A stretch of 64,000 bases of DNA from Curtobacterium flaccumfaciens (GCF_004361695.1 NZ_SNVW01000011.1:62001-126000); one strand, 5' to 3'. Numbered from the stretch's first letter, positions 9,542 through 19,082 are shown. Notes: a model not told the origin generated them from the sequence alone. Translations and numbers: made by a program.

Positions 9542-10123
9542 GTGACCACCAGCGAAGCCCCCGCCGCCGACTGCGGCCTCCGGGAGCGCAAGAAGCAGCA
9601 GACCCGCGCCGCGATCCACGCCGCCGCCCTCGAACTCGTCACCGACCGAGGCCTCGCAGGCGTCACGGTCGAGGAGATCTGCGCCGCCGCCGGCGTCTCG
9701 CCGCGGACGTTCTTCAACTACTTCCCGTCGAAGGGCAACGCCGCACTCGGGCTGCCCGCGACGACCGTGCCGGACGAGGCGCGCGCGGCCTTCCTCACCG
9801 CCGAGGGGCCGCTCGTCTCGGACCTGTGCGACCTCGTCGCGCAGACGGTCACCCTGCCGGCGGACCGTCGCCGGATGAAGGAGCTCGTGCAGGCCCGGCC
9901 GGAGATGGTGCCGACGATGCTGCAGTGGATGGCGGACGCCCGGCTCGCCGTCCACGAGGTCGCCTCGGAACGAACCGACCCGGACTCCGCGCGGACCGCG
10001 GTGACGCTCGTGATGGCCGCGGTCATCGAGGCGGCGCACCGCTTCACGGTCGGCTCCCGCGACGACCTGGCGGACCGGCTCCGTGGGGTGGTCGCCGAGA
10101 TGGGCCGGCTCGCCACCACCTGA
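9542..10123 (+). CDS. TetR-family transcriptional regulator
   Basis: 193 residues. The N-terminal helix-turn-helix is clear (TRAAIHAAALELV, then GVTVEEICAAAGVSPRTFFNYFPSK). The C-terminal half is a ligand-binding helical domain without recognisable specificity. The start is a GTG with AGGAG 6 nt upstream. Its position just after the DHA2 pump and the palindromes before the pump gene suggest that it represses the pump and responds to a pump substrate. Confidence 0.9.
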   Translation: MTTSEAPAADCGLRERKKQQTRAAIHAAALELVTDRGLAGVTVEEICAAAGVSPRTFFNYFPSKGNAALGLPATTVPDEARAAFLTAEGPLVSDLCDLVAQTVTLPADRRRMKELVQARPEMVPTMLQWMADARLAVHEVASERTDPDSARTAVTLVMAAVIEAAHRFTVGSRDDLADRLRGVVAEMGRLATT

Positions 10124-10160
10124 TGACCGCGACGGTCGCGTCGCCCCCGGCGCGAGGCGA

Positions 10161-10215
10161 CCACGGCCTGGAGGCGCGGTGCGGGTCCGACCCGCACCGC
10201 GCCTCCAGGCCGTGG
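10161..10215. terminator. 26-bp perfect hairpin built from the CCTGGAGGCGCGG motif
   Basis: Two 26-nt arms are perfectly complementary around a 3-nt loop. Each arm carries one copy of the dispersed motif CCTGGAGGCGCGG. It lies 37 bp after the tetR stop and probably ends that transcript. Confidence 0.7.
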
Positions 10216-10411
10216 TGCGTTCTGACCCATCGCGAGTGCCGTGGAAAGCGGAATCGCGCGTAGGTGGTCGGAAAGAACGACTTCCTACGCACGGAACGTC
10301 TTCCTACGCGCGGAACGACCTTCTCCGCGCAGAATGGCTCGGGGCGAGGAGCGGCGCGAGTCATCGGACGACTCGGCGCGCTTCGTGGCTGAAACGCAAC
10401 ACGATCCGCTC
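10216..10411. repeat. Non-coding repeat region upstream of the fucose operon
   Basis: No gene is supported here. The stretch holds a 32-bp element (10242-10273) that recurs with 27 matches at 21689-21720, an imperfect hairpin (GCGTAGG...CCTACGC), and two 19-bp direct repeats beginning CTTCCTACGC (10281-10299 and 10300-10318) with a third degraded copy after them. The region directly precedes the fucose operon promoter. Confidence 0.6.
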
Positions 10412-10440
10412 TTGACAGCAGAGACATCGGATGTTTCGAT
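10412..10440 (+). promoter_or_regulatory. Fucose operon promoter with GntR-type operator
   Basis: A consensus -35 TTGACA (10412-10417) is followed after 17 nt by TTCGAT (10435-10440). The spacer contains the palindrome ACAT-CGG-ATGT (10424-10434), inside the longer shared string GACATCGGATGTTTC. Binding here would block RNA polymerase. Related sites lie at 20735-20745 and 21649-21659. Confidence 0.7.
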
Positions 10441-10482
10441 TACCTCGTTCGGTCGATGGCGACCGGACGGGCAGGAGACACG

Positions 10483-11817
10483 ATGAGCCGCATCACCGGT
10501 CTGCGCGTGCGCGACGTCCGGTTCCCGACCTCGCGGGACCACGACGGATCCGACGCGATGAACCCGGCACCCGACTACTCCGCCGCGTACGTCGAGATCA
10601 GCACCGACGCCCTCGACGGACACGTCGGCACCGGCTTCGTCTTCACGATCGGCCGCGGCAACGAGGTGCAGGAGGCCGCGATCGAAGCCCTCCGCGACCA
10701 CGTCCTCGGGGCCGACGCCGAAGCGCTCCTCGACGACATGGGCGGCACCTGGCGGGCGCTCGTGCACGATTCGCAGCTGCGGTGGCTCGGCCCGGAGAAG
10801 GGCGTGATGCACATGGCGATCGGCGCCGTGGTGAACGCGCTCTGGGATCTCCGGGCGAAGCGGGCCGGGCAGCCGCTCTGGGCACTGCTCGCCGACCTCA
10901 GCCCCGAGGAACTCGTCGACCTGGTCGACTTCCGGTACCTCACCGACGCGATCACCCCCGACGAGGCGCTCGCGATGTTCCGCGACGCCGTCCCGCTCCG
11001 TGCCGAGCGCCGTGCACGCCTCGAACGCGAGGGCTACCAGGCGTACACGACCACGCCGGGCTGGCTCGGCTACGACGACGAGAAGCTGGCGCGCCTCTGC
11101 CGCGAAGCCGTCGACGAGGGGTTCACCCAGATCAAGCTCAAGGTCGGCGGCGACGTCGACGAGGACATCAGGCGGATGGGCATCGCCCGCGCCACCGTCG
11201 GCCCCGACATCCGGATCGCCATCGACGCGAACCAGCGCTGGGACCTCGACGAGGCCGTGACGTGGATCGACCGGCTGCGGCAGTTCGACATCGCCTGGGT
11301 CGAGGAGCCGACGAGCCCGGACGACGTCCTCGCGCACGCCGAGATCGCCCGCCGCATCGCCCCCATCCCGGTGGCGACCGGGGAGCACATGGCGAACCGG
11401 GTGATCGCGAAGCAGCTCATCCAGGCCCGCGCGATGAGCGTCCTGCAGATCGACGCCACCCGCGTCGCCGGGGTGAACGAGAACCTGGCGATCCTGCTCC
11501 TCGCGGCCAAGCACGGCGTCCGGGTGTGCCCGCACGCCGGTGGTGTCGGCCTGTGCGAGGCCGTCCAGCACCTCTCGATGTTCGACGCGGTCGCTCTGAC
11601 CGGCGACCTCGACACCCGGTGCATCGAGTTCGTCGACCACCTGCACGAGCACTTCGTGACCCCGGTCGACGTCCACGACGGCCGCTACTGGCCGCCGACC
11701 GCTCCCGGCGCCGGCACCGAGATGCTCGCCGCCACCCTCGACACGTACGAGTTCCCGGACGGCCCGGTCTGGGCCGGCGCGTCCGCACCGCTCCCGGACG
11801 CCGTCCGCGTCGCCTGA
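10483..11817 (+). CDS. L-fuconate dehydratase
   Basis: 444-residue member of the enolase superfamily; converts L-fuconate to 2-keto-3-deoxy-L-fuconate in the cytoplasm. The N-terminal phrase [19 protein letters not shown] is characteristic of fuconate dehydratases. Active-site elements are the KxK base segment IKLKVGGD, metal ligands in [16 protein letters not shown] and ATGEH, and the His region [12 protein letters not shown]. The ATG at 10483 has AGGAG 5 nt upstream; an in-frame ATG at 10456 is less likely. It is the first gene of an operon running to 17797 and one of seven catabolic enzymes clustered here. Confidence 0.9.
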   Translation: MSRITGLRVRDVRFPTSRDHDGSDAMNPAPDYSAAYVEISTDALDGHVGTGFVFTIGRGNEVQEAAIEALRDHVLGADAEALLDDMGGTWRALVHDSQLRWLGPEKGVMHMAIGAVVNALWDLRAKRAGQPLWALLADLSPEELVDLVDFRYLTDAITPDEALAMFRDAVPLRAERRARLEREGYQAYTTTPGWLGYDDEKLARLCREAVDEGFTQIKLKVGGDVDEDIRRMGIARATVGPDIRIAIDANQRWDLDEAVTWIDRLRQFDIAWVEEPTSPDDVLAHAEIARRIAPIPVATGEHMANRVIAKQLIQARAMSVLQIDATRVAGVNENLAILLLAAKHGVRVCPHAGGVGLCEAVQHLSMFDAVALTGDLDTRCIEFVDHLHEHFVTPVDVHDGRYWPPTAPGAGTEMLAATLDTYEFPDGPVWAGASAPLPDAVRVA

Positions 11818-11867
11818 CCACCACACCCTCACCCTCACCCGATCACCACGACGAAGTGGAGACTCCG

Positions 11868-13106
11868 ATGCAACGACGACGAATGATCGCCGGGCTCGCG
11901 GCAGCAGCTGCCGCGGCCCTCGTGCTCACCGGCTGTTCCTCCGGCAGCAGTGCCGGTGGGAGCCAGTCGAAGGACGCCCTGACCTGGTCCATGTGGATCG
12001 CCGGTAAGGAGGACAAGGCCGCCTGGCAGAAGGTCGCCGACACCGTGAAGAGCGAGGACGGCATCACCCTGACGATCCAGGGCGCACCGTTCGAGAACTA
12101 CTTCACGAAGCTCAGCACGCAGCTGAGTGCCGGCGGCGCCCAGTGCGTCGTGAGCATGCAGTCGCTCCGCGCCGCGAACTACACGTCGTCGCTGCTGCCG
12201 CTCGACGACCTCGCGAAGAAGGACGGCACCGACCTCTCCGCGTTCGACAGCACCGCGCTCGACGGCATGAAGGTCGACGGGAAGCTCTACGGCCTGCCGT
12301 ACGACACCGGGCCCATCATGATGTTCTACAACCGCGACCTCTTCAAGCAGGCCGGCGTCGCCGAGCCGAAGCCGGGCTGGACGGTCGACGACTTCGAGGC
12401 GGCGGGCGCTGCGCTCAAGGCGAAGGGCATCACCGAGTTCGGTTCGACGGTCGGCGACCTCAACCTCGAGTCGATGGTCTACGGCTACAACGGCGGCCGG
12501 GTGATCACGTCCGACGGCAAGCTCGACGCGTCGAACGCGAAGTTCGCGGACGGCCTCGACTGGCTCTCGACGCTGGTGAAGAAGGGCTACGCGACGCAGG
12601 CGTCGTCGGACTCGTCGACACCGGGGAACGACTTCGCCGCCGGCAAGGTCGCGATGTACACCGACGGTCCGTGGTCGCTCATCAGCCAGAAGGCCAAAGT
12701 GAAGTTCGACCTGGGTGTCACGACGCTCCCCGCCGGCACCCCGGGTCCGTCGACCTTCGCCGCCGGCTCCGGCTTCGGCGTCTCGAAGCAGTGCAAGTAC
12801 CCGGAGCAGGCGTTCAAGGCCGTGCAGACGATGACCAGCGAGAAGGTCCTGACCTCGCTCGCCGAGCAGGGTCGCGCGTTCCCCGGTCGCACAGCGGCGC
12901 AGGCGGCCTGGTACTCCAGCGCCGGCATCGAGGGTGCCGAGCCCGCGCTCAAGGCAGCTCTCGCGAAGTCGTCCCCGCTCCTCGGGAACAAGCAGAGCGA
13001 CCAGCTCTCCCAGCTGTTCACGCAGTACGCGCTGCAGGCGGTGAACGGACAGACCTCGGGCAAGGAGACCATGTCCTCGATCGCCGGCCAGCTCGGCACG
13101 CAGTGA
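11868..13106 (+). CDS. Sugar-binding lipoprotein, CUT1 ABC importer
   Basis: 412 residues. It has a lipoprotein signal peptide (MQRRRMIAGLAAAAAAALV) and lipobox LTGC, so it is anchored outside the membrane. The mature part is an extracellular solute-binding protein family 1 domain (LTWSMWIAGKEDKAAWQKV; GLPYDTGPIMMFYNRDLFK). It should deliver the substrate to the permeases at 13214 and 14184. Because the only glycosidase in the operon is a cytoplasmic fucosidase, the likely ligand is a fucosylated oligosaccharide or fucoside; this is inference. A 16-bp hairpin follows the stop codon. Confidence 0.9.
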   Translation: MQRRRMIAGLAAAAAAALVLTGCSSGSSAGGSQSKDALTWSMWIAGKEDKAAWQKVADTVKSEDGITLTIQGAPFENYFTKLSTQLSAGGAQCVVSMQSLRAANYTSSLLPLDDLAKKDGTDLSAFDSTALDGMKVDGKLYGLPYDTGPIMMFYNRDLFKQAGVAEPKPGWTVDDFEAAGAALKAKGITEFGSTVGDLNLESMVYGYNGGRVITSDGKLDASNAKFADGLDWLSTLVKKGYATQASSDSSTPGNDFAAGKVAMYTDGPWSLISQKAKVKFDLGVTTLPAGTPGPSTFAAGSGFGVSKQCKYPEQAFKAVQTMTSEKVLTSLAEQGRAFPGRTAAQAAWYSSAGIEGAEPALKAALAKSSPLLGNKQSDQLSQLFTQYALQAVNGQTSGKETMSSIAGQLGTQ

Positions 13107-13124
13107 CGGACGCGACCGTCTGAG

Positions 13125-13166
13125 GGACGGGAGGCGCGGGTCGACCCCGCCCCGCGCCTCCCGTCC
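13125..13166 (+). terminator. Intra-operon hairpin after the binding-protein gene
   Basis: 16-bp perfect arms (GGACGGGAGGCGCGGG and complement) with a 10-nt loop, between the binding protein and first permease genes. Such hairpins often stabilise the upstream message and reduce read-through, giving excess binding protein over permease. Confidence 0.6.
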
Positions 13167-13213
13167 GATCCATCCCCTGTTCAGGACCGCGCGAACGACG
13201 AGGAGGTCGTCGC

Positions 13214-14191
13214 ATGACCACCATCCAGGACCCACCGGCCGAAGCGGCCGTCCCCGCGGTCGCGACCGCGATCGCGGTCGGAGCCGCCACCCCGCGGCGG
13301 AAGGGCGGCGAGGACACGAGCGCGCTCGGGCGCCGCTCCTGGTGGGGGGCTGCGTTCGCGGCACCGCACTCGATCGGACTCGTCGTCTTCACGGCGTTCC
13401 CGATCATCGCGTCGCTCGTCGTCAGCTTCATGAACTGGCCCATGCTCGGCGAGCGCAGCTGGGCCGGCATCGAGAACTACGCCCGACTGTTCGCCGACCC
13501 GGTGTTCCGAACGGTCGCGCTCAACACCGCGCTCTTCGTGGTGCTGTACGTGCCGCTGAACCTCGTCGTGTCCCTCGGGCTCGCCGCCTGGCTGACGCCG
13601 CGGATCGCCGGCCGGCACGTCTTCCGCGTCCTGTTCTTCATCCCGACCATCACACCGATCGTCGCGAACGTCGTCGTGTGGCGGATGCTGTACCAGCCCG
13701 GTGGGGCGATCGACGCGTCGCTGCAGTCCACCGTCGGCGTGCACGCGCCGAACTTCCTCGCCGACGAGCACTGGGCGATGTTCGCCATCGTCGCGATGAG
13801 CGTGTGGCAGGGCTTCGGCTACAACATGCTGATCTTCTCGGCGGCGCTCGACGCCGTGCCGGAGAACCAGATCGAGGCCTCGCAGCTCGACGGCGCGAAC
13901 GCCTGGCAGACCTTCTGGGCCATCAAGTTCCCGCTCATCTCGCCGTCGGTGTTCTTCGCGACGATGATGACGCTGATCACCTCGTTCCAGGTGTTCGTGC
14001 AGCCGTTCGTCCTGACGAAGGGCGGGCCGGGCACCGCGACGGAGACCCTCGTGCAGTACATCTACAACACCGGCTTCCAGAACCAGCAGCTCGGTCTGGC
14101 CTCGGCCGGCGCCTGGGTGCTGTTCGTCATCATCCTCGGGATCACGGCCGTCCAGTTCCTCGGGCAGAAGCGGTGGGTGCACTATGAGTGA
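13214..14191 (+). CDS. ABC sugar permease, MalF type
   Basis: 325-residue inner-membrane protein with six predicted helices and the permease coupling motif EASQLDGANAWQTFWAIKFP (EAA loop). A soluble N-terminal extension of about 45 residues precedes the first helix (SIGLVVFTAFPIIASLVVSF). AGGAGG lies 7 nt before the ATG. It overlaps the next permease by 8 nt. The two form the membrane channel of a CUT1 importer. No matching ATPase is encoded nearby, so a shared MsmX-type ATPase elsewhere is expected. Confidence 0.9.
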   Translation: MTTIQDPPAEAAVPAVATAIAVGAATPRRKGGEDTSALGRRSWWGAAFAAPHSIGLVVFTAFPIIASLVVSFMNWPMLGERSWAGIENYARLFADPVFRTVALNTALFVVLYVPLNLVVSLGLAAWLTPRIAGRHVFRVLFFIPTITPIVANVVVWRMLYQPGGAIDASLQSTVGVHAPNFLADEHWAMFAIVAMSVWQGFGYNMLIFSAALDAVPENQIEASQLDGANAWQTFWAIKFPLISPSVFFATMMTLITSFQVFVQPFVLTKGGPGTATETLVQYIYNTGFQNQQLGLASAGAWVLFVIILGITAVQFLGQKRWVHYE

Positions 14192-15101
14192 AGCGGTCCG
14201 CGGGCACGTCGGTGCCACCACGTCGAACCGGACGGTCAACCCCCGTGCCGTCGCCAGGACGAAGTCCGCGCCACGACCGGGGCGGGTCCGGCACGCGATC
14301 GGGTACGCCCTGCTCTGCCTCGTCACGCTCCTGTTCGTCTCGCCGCTCATCTACATGGTCGCGACGAGCCTCAAGCCCGCCGACCAGGTGTTCACCACCC
14401 CGCCGACGCTCTGGGGCCGCTCGCTCGAGTGGGACAACTACGTGCAGGCGTTCACCTACCTGCCGTTCGCCCGCTTCATCCTCAACGGCGTGTTCGTCGC
14501 GGCGGTCGGGACGGCGATCAACGTCGCCGTGGCCGTGCTCTCCGGGTACGCGTTCTCACGGTTGCGCTGGCGTGGCCGGAACACGGTGTTCCTGCTGTTC
14601 CTCGTCACCCTGATGATCCCGCAGGACGTCCTCGTCATCCCGATGTACGTGATGATGCAGGGCTTCGGCTGGGTCGACACGTTCCAGGCGCTCATCATCC
14701 CGTGGGCCTTCACCGCGCTCGGCGCCTTCCTCGTCCGGCAGTTCTTCCTGACCGTGCCGCAGGAGCTCGACGACGCCGCCCGCGTGGACGGTGCCGGCGC
14801 GATCCGGACGTTCTTCTCGGTGATGCTCCCGCTCGCCCGGCCGACCATGGCCGTGCTCGCGGTGTTCTCGTTCATCTCGTACTGGAACTCGTTCCTCTGG
14901 CCGCTCGTCGTCGTGAACGACGTCGAGGCCCACGGCACCATCCCGCTCGGCCTGCAGCAGTTCTTCGGCCAGCAGGGCTCCGAGTGGAACCTCGTGATGG
15001 CGGCCTCGGTGATCTCGATGCTGCCGACTGTGATCCTGCTCGTCCTGCTCCAGAAGCACCTCGTCAAGGGCATCGTCACCTCCGGCCTCGGCGGCCGCTG
15101 A
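14184..15101 (+). CDS. ABC sugar permease, MalG type
   Basis: 305-residue partner of the preceding permease, with six helices and the EAA loop ELDDAARVDGAGAIRTFFSV. The N-terminal 35 residues are basic and cytoplasmic. It begins inside the end of the previous gene, so the two are translationally coupled. The fucosidase gene starts 34 bp later. Confidence 0.9.
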   Translation: MSEAVRGHVGATTSNRTVNPRAVARTKSAPRPGRVRHAIGYALLCLVTLLFVSPLIYMVATSLKPADQVFTTPPTLWGRSLEWDNYVQAFTYLPFARFILNGVFVAAVGTAINVAVAVLSGYAFSRLRWRGRNTVFLLFLVTLMIPQDVLVIPMYVMMQGFGWVDTFQALIIPWAFTALGAFLVRQFFLTVPQELDDAARVDGAGAIRTFFSVMLPLARPTMAVLAVFSFISYWNSFLWPLVVVNDVEAHGTIPLGLQQFFGQQGSEWNLVMAASVISMLPTVILLVLLQKHLVKGIVTSGLGGR

Positions 15102-15135
15102 TGCCCCTCCCCCCTCTGAAAGGAACACCGGCCCC

Positions 15136-16479
15136 ATGACCATCACCGCACCTGCAGAGCCGCAGACCGCGACCGACGCCAACGGCCTGCCCGCCTGGTT
15201 CACCCACGACCGGTTCGGCATGTTCATCCACTGGGGGCTCTACGCCCTGCCGGCCCGGCACGAGTGGGTGAAGAACCGCGAGCGGATCACCGACGAGGAC
15301 TACCAGAAGTACTTCGACCACTTCGACCCGGACCTGTTCGACGCCGCCGACTGGGCCCGCCGCGCCCGCGAGGCCGGCATGAAGTACGTCGTCCTCACCA
15401 CGAAGCACCACGAGGGCTTCGCGCTCTGGGACTCGAAGCTGACCGACTACAAGGCGACGAACACCCGCTTCGGCCGCGACATCGTCCGCGAGTTCGTCGA
15501 CGCCGTCCGGGCGGAGGGCCTGCGCGTCGGCTTCTACCACTCGCTCATCGACTGGCACCACCCGGACTTCACGATCGACGGCGTGCACCCGCGACGGGAT
15601 GACGGCGAGGCAGCGATCGCCGCGCTCAACGAGGGCCGCGACATGGCCCGGTACCGCGCGTACCTGCACGGACAGGTCGAGGAGCTGCTGACCGACTACG
15701 GACGGGTCGACTACCTCTTCTACGACTTCTCCTACCGAGACAACGACCACGAGGACATCTGGGGCGGCAAGGGCCGCGAGGACTGGGGATCCGAGGAGCT
15801 GCTGGCGCTGACGAAGCGCCTGCAGCCCGGCATCATCGTCAACGACCGGCTCGACATCCCGGGGGACCTCGTCACCCCGGAGCAGTACCAGCCGGACAAG
15901 CCGATGGAGGTCGACGGCGTGCACGTGCCGTGGGAGGCCTGCCAGACCCTCAACGGCTCGTGGGGCTACGACCGCGACAACCTCAACGTGAAGAGCATCG
16001 ACTTGCTCGTCCGGATGCTCGTCGACGGGGTGTCGAACAACGGGAACATGCTCCTCAACGTCGGACCCACCGGCCGCGGCGAGTTCGACGGGGTCGCACG
16101 GACCGCGCTCGCCGGCATGGGGACGTGGATGCACCAGCACGCGCGGTCCGTCTACGGCGCCGGGCCGTCGTCCTTCCGGGCACCGGCGGGCACGGTGTAC
16201 ACGCAGAACGGGAACCGGCTGTACCTGCACCTGTTCACGTGGCCGTTCGAGCACGTGCACCTGGCCGGCCTGGCCGGGAAGGTCGAGTACGCGCAGCTGC
16301 TGAACGACGCGTCGGAGATCCACTTCCGCGAGATCCCGGCGGGCACGCGTGCGCAGAACACCGGCCTCGGCGGGCAGCCGGCGGGCACCCTGACGCTGAC
16401 CCTGCCGATCGTCCGGCCCGACGTCGCGGTGCCGGTGGTCGAGCTGTTCCTGCGCGACGACGCGGGGGTCGGCCGCTAG
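15136..16479 (+). CDS. Alpha-L-fucosidase, GH29
   Basis: 447 residues, GH29 catalytic domain throughout. Early motif FGMFIHWGLYALPARHEW, then VLTTKHHEGFALW. The nucleophile is most likely Asp197 in DYLFYDFSY, the position of the conserved GH29 Asp. There is no signal peptide, so it acts in the cytoplasm on imported fucosides and releases free L-fucose. A short C-terminal beta-rich segment follows the barrel. Its stop codon TAG overlaps the GTG of the mutarotase by one base. Confidence 0.93.
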   Translation: MTITAPAEPQTATDANGLPAWFTHDRFGMFIHWGLYALPARHEWVKNRERITDEDYQKYFDHFDPDLFDAADWARRAREAGMKYVVLTTKHHEGFALWDSKLTDYKATNTRFGRDIVREFVDAVRAEGLRVGFYHSLIDWHHPDFTIDGVHPRRDDGEAAIAALNEGRDMARYRAYLHGQVEELLTDYGRVDYLFYDFSYRDNDHEDIWGGKGREDWGSEELLALTKRLQPGIIVNDRLDIPGDLVTPEQYQPDKPMEVDGVHVPWEACQTLNGSWGYDRDNLNVKSIDLLVRMLVDGVSNNGNMLLNVGPTGRGEFDGVARTALAGMGTWMHQHARSVYGAGPSSFRAPAGTVYTQNGNRLYLHLFTWPFEHVHLAGLAGKVEYAQLLNDASEIHFREIPAGTRAQNTGLGGQPAGTLTLTLPIVRPDVAVPVVELFLRDDAGVGR

Positions 16480-16805
16480 TGCAGCGGATCCTGTCGCGGA
16501 CCCGACTGCGGGCCGGGAGCGAGGCGACGTACGACTCCGTGCACGCCGCGGTCCCGCCCGCGCTCGCGGCCCGACTGCGCGAGGCCGGCGTGCACGACTG
16601 GACGGTGTGGCGGGACGGGCGGGACCTGGTCCACCTCATCGAGGTCGAGGACTACCGTGCGATGCGCCGCGCACTCGCCGACGACCCCGTCAACGCCGAG
16701 TGGCAGGCGACGATCAACCCGCTGCTCGAGGCGGACGACGACTACTCCGGCGGCGACGACGGGGTGCCGCGGGTCTGGTCACTGGCGGACCAGGTGGACG
16801 CATGA
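16479..16805 (+). CDS. L-rhamnose/L-fucose mutarotase (RhaM-like)
   Basis: 108 residues matching the DUF718/RhaM mutarotase family (RILSRTRLRAGSEATYDSVH; VHDWTVWRDG; WQATINPLL). It interconverts anomers of the sugar so that the beta form feeds the dehydrogenase. The start is a GTG sharing its G with the fucosidase stop, and the gene ends in an ATGA overlap with the aldo/keto reductase. Family members act on rhamnose or fucose; the context argues for L-fucose. Confidence 0.88.
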   Translation: MQRILSRTRLRAGSEATYDSVHAAVPPALAARLREAGVHDWTVWRDGRDLVHLIEVEDYRAMRRALADDPVNAEWQATINPLLEADDDYSGGDDGVPRVWSLADQVDA

Positions 16806-17797
16806 GCTCGGCGGACGTGGCGCTGGACGTGGTGCCGGACGCGGGCCTTCCCGACCTCGACCGCGGGCCGTTCTGGCTCGGCGGTGCCGGCATCGCCAAC
16901 CTGCTGCACGCGGTGTCCGACGAGGACGCCCGGGCCACCGTCGACGCGGCGTGGGACGCTGGCGTGCGGGGGTTCGACACCGCTCCGCACTACGGCCTCG
17001 GGCTGTCCGAACGGCGACTCGGGGCGGCGCTCGCCGACCGGCCGCGTTCGGACTACCTGGTCTCGACGAAGGTCGGCCGGCTGCTGGTACCCGGCCGTGG
17101 CGACGGCGACGACCTGGCGTCCGGCGGGTTCGCGGTGCCGGACGACCTCGTCCGGCAGTGGGACCCGTCGCCGTCGGGTGTCCGGCGTTCGCTCGACGAG
17201 TCGCTCGGCCGTCTCGGCCTCGACCACGTCGACATCGCGTACCTGCACGACCCGGACGTCTACTCGCTGACCGACGGGCTGGCCCAGGCGCTCCCGACCC
17301 TCGCCGAGCTGCGGGACGCGGGCGTGGTGCGCGCGGTCGGCGTCGGGTCGAACTCGGTGGCCGCGCTCGAGGCAGCCGTCGAGACCGGGCTGTGCGACGT
17401 CGTCATGCTCGCGGGGCGGTACACGCTCCTCGAGCAGCCCGCGGCGGCGCTCGTCGCACGGTGCGAGGTGCTCGGCGTCGCCGTCGTCGCGGTCGGCGTC
17501 TACAACTCGGGGCTGCTCGGGCACACCCGCCCCGATGCGTCCGCGACGTACGACTACGCCACCGCGCCGGCTTCGGTCCTGGCGCGGGCGAACGCCATCG
17601 CGGACGTCTGCGAACGGCACGGTGTCACGCTGCCCGAGGCCGCGCTGGCCTTCCCGCTCCGGGCCGCCGCGGTCCGGGCGATCGCCCTCGGCGCGCAGTC
17701 CGCCGAGCAGGTGCGGCAGAACGCCGCACGGGCCGCTGCGGCCGTGCCCGCGGAGCTCTGGGAGGACCTGCGCGCCGCCGGCCTGCTCGACGCCTGA
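16802..17797 (+). CDS. Aldo/keto reductase, probable L-fucose 1-dehydrogenase
   Basis: 331-residue AKR (TIM barrel). Tetrad residues sit in GFDTAPHYGLGLSE (Asp, Tyr), STKVGR (Lys) and IAYLHDPD (His). It resembles D-threo-aldose 1-dehydrogenases, which oxidise L-fucose to L-fuconolactone with NAD(P). That is the missing first oxidation step of the pathway encoded around it, since no kinase or isomerase is present. It is the last gene of the plus-strand operon. Confidence 0.85.
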   Translation: MSSADVALDVVPDAGLPDLDRGPFWLGGAGIANLLHAVSDEDARATVDAAWDAGVRGFDTAPHYGLGLSERRLGAALADRPRSDYLVSTKVGRLLVPGRGDGDDLASGGFAVPDDLVRQWDPSPSGVRRSLDESLGRLGLDHVDIAYLHDPDVYSLTDGLAQALPTLAELRDAGVVRAVGVGSNSVAALEAAVETGLCDVVMLAGRYTLLEQPAAALVARCEVLGVAVVAVGVYNSGLLGHTRPDASATYDYATAPASVLARANAIADVCERHGVTLPEAALAFPLRAAAVRAIALGAQSAEQVRQNAARAAAAVPAELWEDLRAAGLLDA

Positions 17798-17859
17798 CCC
17801 CGGCCGGCTGCCTGCGCGGTGCGGTCTCCCGCGCGCCCGCCCGCGGTCGGCGACGCCCC

Positions 17860-17919
17860 GCACAACGAAAGTCACCCCGAACCACGCGTCTGCGCGGTTC
17901 GGGGTGACTTGGGTTGCGC
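17860..17919. repeat. Palindromic repeat R1 (GCACAAC family)
   Basis: Arms GTCACCCCGAACC (17871-17883) and complement (17896-17908) pair perfectly around a 12-nt loop. The outer edges GCACAACGAAA and GGGTTGCGC pair less well. Ends and layout match the repeats at 45838-45894, 52144-52205 and 52306-52367. Lying between convergent genes, it may serve as a two-way terminator. Confidence 0.7.
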
Positions 17920-17931
17920 GGGGGTTCCGCG

Positions 17932-18213
17932 TCAGCGGGTGCGGGCGCTGCTGCGGCCGGAGACCTTCAGGTAGATGAACAGCACGATGATCGCGCCGAT
18001 GATCGAACCGATGATGCCAGCCGGCTGGAAGAAGCCGTCCATCGGGTCGTGCTGGAAGATCAGGAAGCCCAGGAACCCTCCGACGAACGAGCCGATGATG
18101 CCGAGCAGGATCGTCATCGGGATCGAGATGTGCTGCTTCCCGGGCATGACGAGTCGGGCGACGGCGCCGGCGATGAGTCCGACGATGATGAGGCTGATGA
18201 TGAGACCGAGCAC
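17932..18213 (-). CDS. GlsB/YeaQ/YmgE-family small membrane protein
   Basis: 93 residues with three membrane helices, of the transglycosylase-associated family: LIAGAVARLVMPGKQHISI, then GIIGSFVGGFLGFLIF and GSIIGAIIVLFIYLKV. Members are stress-induced in several bacteria, but the biochemical role is not established. It is a single-gene unit on the opposite strand to the fucose operon, and probably unrelated to sugar use. Confidence 0.88.
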   Translation of the reverse strand: MLGLIISLIIVGLIAGAVARLVMPGKQHISIPMTILLGIIGSFVGGFLGFLIFQHDPMDGFFQPAGIIGSIIGAIIVLFIYLKVSGRSSARTR

Positions 18214-18308
18214 GGTTTCCTCCTTGTGGGGTCAACGTGTCCAGCGGGTTGCCGGGTTCACGACCGACGTCCTACCCAACACGACGGTGCCCCAGCGCGC
18301 TCTCAGGT

Positions 18309-18986
18309 TCAGTCGAGGGACCGTCGCAGCCAGCGCTCGACGCCCTCGACGTGCGACACCACGAGGGACTGCACGAGCTGCGGATCACGACGGCGGATCG
18401 CGTCCACGATCGCCGCGTGCTCATCGAGCGTGCGCTGCACCGAGCCGTTCTGGGTGAGGCCGCGCCAGACCCGCACGCGCACGGTCTTGCTCGACAGTGC
18501 GTCGAGCAGACCGGAGAGGTACTGGTTGCCGCCGATGCCGGCGATCGTCGAGTGGAACAGCAGGTCGTGGGCGACGAGGTCCTCGACGCCGGTGTCCTCG
18601 CCGACCGACGCCATCAGGGTCGCCAGGTCGTCGATCTGCTGCTCGGAAGCGCGCGCGGTCGCGAGGACGGCCGAGGCGGGCTCGAGGATGCGACGGACCT
18701 CGAGCAGGTCGACGAGCGAACGGTCGTGGTGCATGTCGACGACGAACGACACCGCCTCGAGCAGGACCCCCGGCTCGAGCGAGGTCACGTAGGTGCCGTC
18801 GCCGCGGCGGACGTCGAGCACGCGGATGAGCTCGAGGGCCTTCACCGCTTCGCGCAGGCTGTTCCGGGACAGCCCGAGCGACTCGCTCAGTTCCTTCTCT
18901 GGTGGGAGGCGCTGCCCGGGTTGGAGCTCGCCGCTCACGATCATCTGCTGGATGCGTGCGATCGCGTCGTCGGTCAACGAAGCCAC
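18309..18986 (-). CDS. GntR-family regulator, FadR/FCD subfamily
   Basis: 225 residues. Winged helix at the N-terminus (IVSGELQPGQRLPPEKELSE, then LGLSRNSLREAVKALE) and an all-helical FCD effector domain with metal-site histidines (HDLLFHSTIAGIGGN; VVSHVEGVERWL). The GTG at 18986 was chosen because AGGAGGT lies 6 nt upstream; a longer frame to 19046 lacks one. The cluster has no other regulator, so it most likely controls the fucose genes through the shared ACAT-N3-ATGT sites, with a pathway intermediate as effector. Confidence 0.88.
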   Translation of the reverse strand: MASLTDDAIARIQQMIVSGELQPGQRLPPEKELSESLGLSRNSLREAVKALELIRVLDVRRGDGTYVTSLEPGVLLEAVSFVVDMHHDRSLVDLLEVRRILEPASAVLATARASEQQIDDLATLMASVGEDTGVEDLVAHDLLFHSTIAGIGGNQYLSGLLDALSSKTVRVRVWRGLTQNGSVQRTLDEHAAIVDAIRRRDPQLVQSLVVSHVEGVERWLRRSLD

Positions 18987-19082
18987 GTCACCACCTCCTG
19001 GGGACCCGGCCACGAGCCGGACCGGACAGGGCGACGATACCGGCACCGCGCCTCCAGGCCGACGCGGCGGAGCCGACCGCCA

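Noticed and set aside
13181-14350. Long antisense frame across the sugar permease genes
   Set aside because: No recognisable domain and opposite to two permeases with intact helices and EAA loops.
18987-19046. N-terminal extension of the GntR regulator
   Set aside because: The extra 20 residues are not family-like, and AGGAGGT stands at the right distance before the GTG at 18986.
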